Origin: Bacteroidales bacterium
GTDB taxonomy: Bacteria > Bacteroidota > Bacteroidia > Bacteroidales > UBA12481
Assembly (NCBI GenBank): GCA_028707745.1
Contig: JAQWAJ010000047.1
Coordinates: forward strand, 1-8,917
DNA: 8,917 bases
Direction: 5' to 3'
Below, piece by piece: positions 6,335-8,917 of the stretch (position 1 is the first letter of the stretch; the number at the start of each line of letters is the position of its first letter). The translations under genes and the position numbers were made by a program. The notes beneath the pieces are model-generated. The model had not been told where the DNA came from. It saw only the letters and a list, made by a program, of their open reading frames with translations, and did no database searches.

Positions 6335-8139
6335 TACCCGGTGATGATCCTGGCTTTTGCCGGCCCAACCACTACGGATATCTGTTCAAATCCGGCCGTT
6401 TTTATAACCTCAACGGATTCAAAATGAGTAAGAAGCCTGATCCGGGTTTGTTCACCGATCCCGCTGATCTGATCCAATTCGGATACAGCCATGGATTTCT
6501 CCCGGCGCCGGCGGTGATGACCGATTCCAAAACGGTGGGCCTCATCTCTCATTTGCTGGATAAGCCGCAAACTTTCTGATTTTTTATCCAGATAAAGAGG
6601 CACTGAATCATCAGGAAAATAAATCTCCTCGAGGCGTTTGGCAATCCCGATCACCGCAACTTTATGCCTGAGATCCAGTTTTTCAATACTTTTCATGGCA
6701 GAACTCAGCTGCCCCTTTCCTCCGTCAACGATGATCAGCTGCGGTAAACTTTGCTCCTCTTCAAGCATCCGCTTGTATCTCCGGTACACCACCTCTTCCA
6801 TGGAGGCAAAATCATCGGGACCGCTCACGGTTTTAATGTTGAAATGCCGATAATCATTTTTGCTCGGAACGGCATTTTTAAATACAATGCAGGAGGCTAC
6901 CGGATTGGTTCCCTGAATGTTGGAGTTATCGAAACATTCGATATGAACAGGTAAATCGCTGAGCCGGAGATCCTTCTGCAAGGTGGCGAGTTTACGGGTC
7001 ACCCCCGAGAGATTGACATGCTTGACCTGCTGCTTCTGCCTGTCGAGCTTAAAATATCTGGCATTCCGGTTCGACAGATCCAGAAGGGCTTTTTTATCCC
7101 CTTTTTGCGGAACTGTAATGAGGAGATTTTCGAGCGGATAATCGAGTGCAAACGGAACAATAATTTCCGGGGCATCGCTCTGGATACGCTCGCGCATCTC
7201 GATAATCCCGAGCTGAAGCAGTTCCCCGTCAGTTTCATCCAGCCGCTTTTTCAGTTCCATCGAGTGGGTCTGAACCAGCGCCCCGTCAACCACTTTCATG
7301 AAATTGATGTATCCCGCCCGGTCATCCGCCACAATCGAAAACACATCGACATGTTTGATACTGGTGTTGGCAACGGTCGATTTACTCTGAAACTGCTCGA
7401 GCGCTGCGATTTTTTCCTTGATCACGGCAGCCTTTTCAAATTGATAATCCCCGGCAAACCGGTGCATTTCCTCCGTCAGCAAACGGATAACCCCCTGGGT
7501 GTTGCCTTTCAGAATTTTACCAATCTGGTCGATCTGATTCAGGTAATCCGGTTCCTCCTGCAAACCGATGCATGGCCCCAGGCAGTTACCGAGATGATAT
7601 TCAAGACAAACCTTGTATTTTCCAGCCCTGATGTTCTCCTGACTGAGATTCAGATTGCAGGTCCGGATCTTATACAGGCTCCGGAAAAGATCGATCAGGT
7701 TTTTCCATATTCTCCCCGAGGTATAGGGTCCAAAATATTTCGATCCGTCCCTGATCACTTTCCGGGTTGTAAAAACCTTCGGAAACGGCTCGTTGGAAAT
7801 ACAGATCCAGGGATAGGTTTTATCGTCCTTCAGAAGAACGTTGTATCGGGGTAAATGCCGCTTAATGAGATTGTTTTCAAGCAGTAAGGCATCATTTTCA
7901 GTATCTACGACCACATGATTGATGCTCCGGACTTTCCTGACGAGCACGGCAAGTTTGGCATTATCAGGCGTTTTTTGAAAATAGGAAGATACTCTTCTCT
8001 TCAGATTTTTTGCTTTCCTGATGTAAATTATAGTGCCTTCCTCATTGATAAACTGATAGATACCCGGTTTCTCGGGCAGCGATCTGACCTGTTCGAGCAG
8101 GTATTCCGGAACATGGAATGGTTCAAATCGGGTTGCCAT
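6313..8139 (-). CDS. uvrC: Excinuclease ABC subunit C
   Basis: Dual endonuclease of nucleotide excision repair, which makes the 3' and then the 5' incision at UvrB-marked lesions. I use the ATG at 8139 (608 aa); the TTG one codon earlier is unnecessary. Domain order is standard. The N-terminal GIY-YIG nuclease has PGIY (Tyr28), Tyr39, Lys42, Arg49, Glu88 and Asn100. Four Cys at 161, 178, 186 and 190 match the reported iron-sulfur site. A UVR motif for UvrB binding lies at about 215-250. The RNase H-like nuclease has Asp404 (CFDNSN), Asp472 (IVDGGKGQ) and His535 (RDEAHRFG). A helix-hairpin-helix region ends the protein (about 553-603). Oddly, the YIG part reads Tyr-Ile-Arg: Arg41 (AGG, 8017-8019) replaces the conserved Gly. 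The ATG overlaps the ade stop by one base (TGATG), suggesting coupling. A promoter for the next gene overlaps its 3' end. Confidence 0.96.
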   Translation of the reverse strand: MATRFEPFHVPEYLLEQVRSLPEKPGIYQFINEEGTIIYIRKAKNLKRRVSSYFQKTPDNAKLAVLVRKVRSINHVVVDTENDALLLENNLIKRHLPRYNVLLKDDKTYPWICISNEPFPKVFTTRKVIRDGSKYFGPYTSGRIWKNLIDLFRSLYKIRTCNLNLSQENIRAGKYKVCLEYHLGNCLGPCIGLQEEPDYLNQIDQIGKILKGNTQGVIRLLTEEMHRFAGDYQFEKAAVIKEKIAALEQFQSKSTVANTSIKHVDVFSIVADDRAGYINFMKVVDGALVQTHSMELKKRLDETDGELLQLGIIEMRERIQSDAPEIIVPFALDYPLENLLITVPQKGDKKALLDLSNRNARYFKLDRQKQQVKHVNLSGVTRKLATLQKDLRLSDLPVHIECFDNSNIQGTNPVASCIVFKNAVPSKNDYRHFNIKTVSGPDDFASMEEVVYRRYKRMLEEEQSLPQLIIVDGGKGQLSSAMKSIEKLDLRHKVAVIGIAKRLEEIYFPDDSVPLYLDKKSESLRLIQQMRDEAHRFGIGHHRRRREKSMAVSELDQISGIGEQTRIRLLTHFESVEVIKTAGFEQISVVVGPAKARIITGYFKKPAE

Positions 8140-8917
8140 CAATCAGCTTTCAGTTCGGTAAATGAAAAGGTATCACAATTGAACAGTCCCCGGTCACCGA
8201 TTTTCAGGTGTGGAATGACCAGCAAAGCCATGAACGAAAGTGCCATGAACGGAGCCTGTAGCGGAGATCCCATTTTTTTAACCCATTCCGATATCTCCGC
8301 GTATCGGGTTCCAACCGTCTCTGCATCCTCCGTACTCATCAAACCGGCTACCGGTAATGGCAGAACTTCTGCCGCACCCTGCTCAGTGGCCACGACACCT
8401 CCTCTGTGACAGATGATCTGGTTGATGGCAGCAGCAATCTCTTCATCGGAAGTTCCGACGGCAATAATGTTGTGGCTATCGTGGGCGATGCTCGATGCCA
8501 TCGCCCCGGTTTTCAGTCCGAATCCCGAAATCCAGCCCAAAGCCGGTCGGGCATCGGCATATCGGTTCAAAACAACGATTTTTAATACATCTTTTTCGAT
8601 ATTGTTCTGCACAACTCCATCATTTACAGTCAGATAAATAGTTCCTGAGTCGGTTAACAGCTCGCCATCATACGCCCGGATCACCCGGTAGAGCCCCTCA
8701 GTTCCCCTGATCTCCAGATCAGCACTTTTGATCGGTTTTGCCTGAAAAGCGTTCAGCGGAACAACCTCCGGGTTACCAGCTTCAACCATTCCCTCTCTGA
8801 AAACCGGCTTGCCATCGATATAGGTAGCGGTCACCTGAAAAGGATCAGCCCCGCTGGCGACGACAAAATCTGCCGGATCACCGGGCCGGAGCATTCCGGT
8901 TTCGAGTTGGTAATGCA
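8139..8917 (-). CDS. ade: Adenine deaminase, partial (N-terminal part outside window)
   Basis: Amidohydrolase-superfamily enzyme converting adenine to hypoxanthine and ammonia for purine salvage. Only the C-terminal 258 residues are visible; the frame runs off the right edge, and the full protein should be about 540-600 aa. The visible part starts with the end of the amidohydrolase domain (residues 1-40 here), including LRPGDPADFVV (9-19), the usual post-barrel strand, and YIDGKPVF. The adenine deaminase C-terminal domain follows, with SGFGLKTGAMASSIAHDSHN (residues 130 onward) as the strongest signature. HRGGVVA and MALLVIPHLKIGDRGLF come near the end. The metal-binding His cluster of the barrel lies outside the window, so activity cannot be judged. 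The Met codon at 8894 is internal. The stop overlaps the uvrC ATG by one base. Confidence 0.92.
   Translation of the reverse strand, partial: HYQLETGMLRPGDPADFVVASGADPFQVTATYIDGKPVFREGMVEAGNPEVVPLNAFQAKPIKSADLEIRGTEGLYRVIRAYDGELLTDSGTIYLTVNDGVVQNNIEKDVLKIVVLNRYADARPALGWISGFGLKTGAMASSIAHDSHNIIAVGTSDEEIAAAINQIICHRGGVVATEQGAAEVLPLPVAGLMSTEDAETVGTRYAEISEWVKKMGSPLQAPFMALSFMALLVIPHLKIGDRGLFNCDTFSFTELKAD

Noticed and set aside
7018..7854. Long open frame of 278 codons on the plus strand inside uvrC
   Set aside because: It is fully antisense to uvrC, whose domains and catalytic residues are intact. The translation shows no recognisable motif and looks like a shadow frame.
8140..8142. TTG start for uvrC (8142)
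   Set aside because: The next codon is ATG and overlaps the ade stop in a classic TGATG arrangement, so the ATG is preferred.

Overview
The window looks like an ordinary chromosomal housekeeping segment from a member of the Bacteroidota, probably class Bacteroidia. Three things point there: the gene order DUF4271 - hemD - rnpA - yidD, HemD and UvrC proteins that read like Bacteroidales versions, and a TAnnTTTG-type -7 promoter element of the Bacteroidota kind. This assignment rests on recalled family features, not on a database search. I see no mobile element, CRISPR array, tRNA, rRNA or horizontally acquired island. Coding density is very high, and the longest gap between genes is 38 bp.

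Left part (1-2511, plus strand): the 3' two thirds of polA (DNA polymerase I), comprising linker, 3'-5' exonuclease and polymerase domains and open at the left edge. It is followed by a mobA-like molybdenum cofactor guanylyltransferase whose start overlaps the polA stop by 4 bp (ATGA). The pair ends against the opposing gene cluster, with only 8 bp between the two stop codons and no recognisable terminator.

Right part (2520-8917, all minus strand; transcription order is right to left): ade (adenine deaminase, C-terminal part, cut by the right edge) - uvrC - DUF4271 membrane protein - hemD - rnpA - yidD - S41-family C-terminal processing protease. Several junctions are overlaps or near-overlaps: ade/uvrC TGATG, rnpA/yidD ATGA, and a 4 bp gap for hemD/rnpA. 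A good -7 box lies between uvrC and DUF4271, only 6 bp before the DUF4271 ATG. The cluster may therefore be two transcription units, ade-uvrC and DUF4271-to-protease, the second with an almost leaderless mRNA.

Functionally the window mixes DNA replication and repair (polA, uvrC), purine salvage (ade), cofactor and heme synthesis (mobA, hemD), tRNA 5' maturation (rnpA), membrane-protein insertion (yidD), envelope proteolysis (S41 protease) and a six-helix membrane protein of unknown function. The most unusual points are a Gly-to-Arg change in the GIY-YIG motif of UvrC, a dnaX-type slippery heptamer in rnpA that would truncate RnpA after a -1 shift, and the near-leaderless promoter. I found no convincing previously undescribed system.
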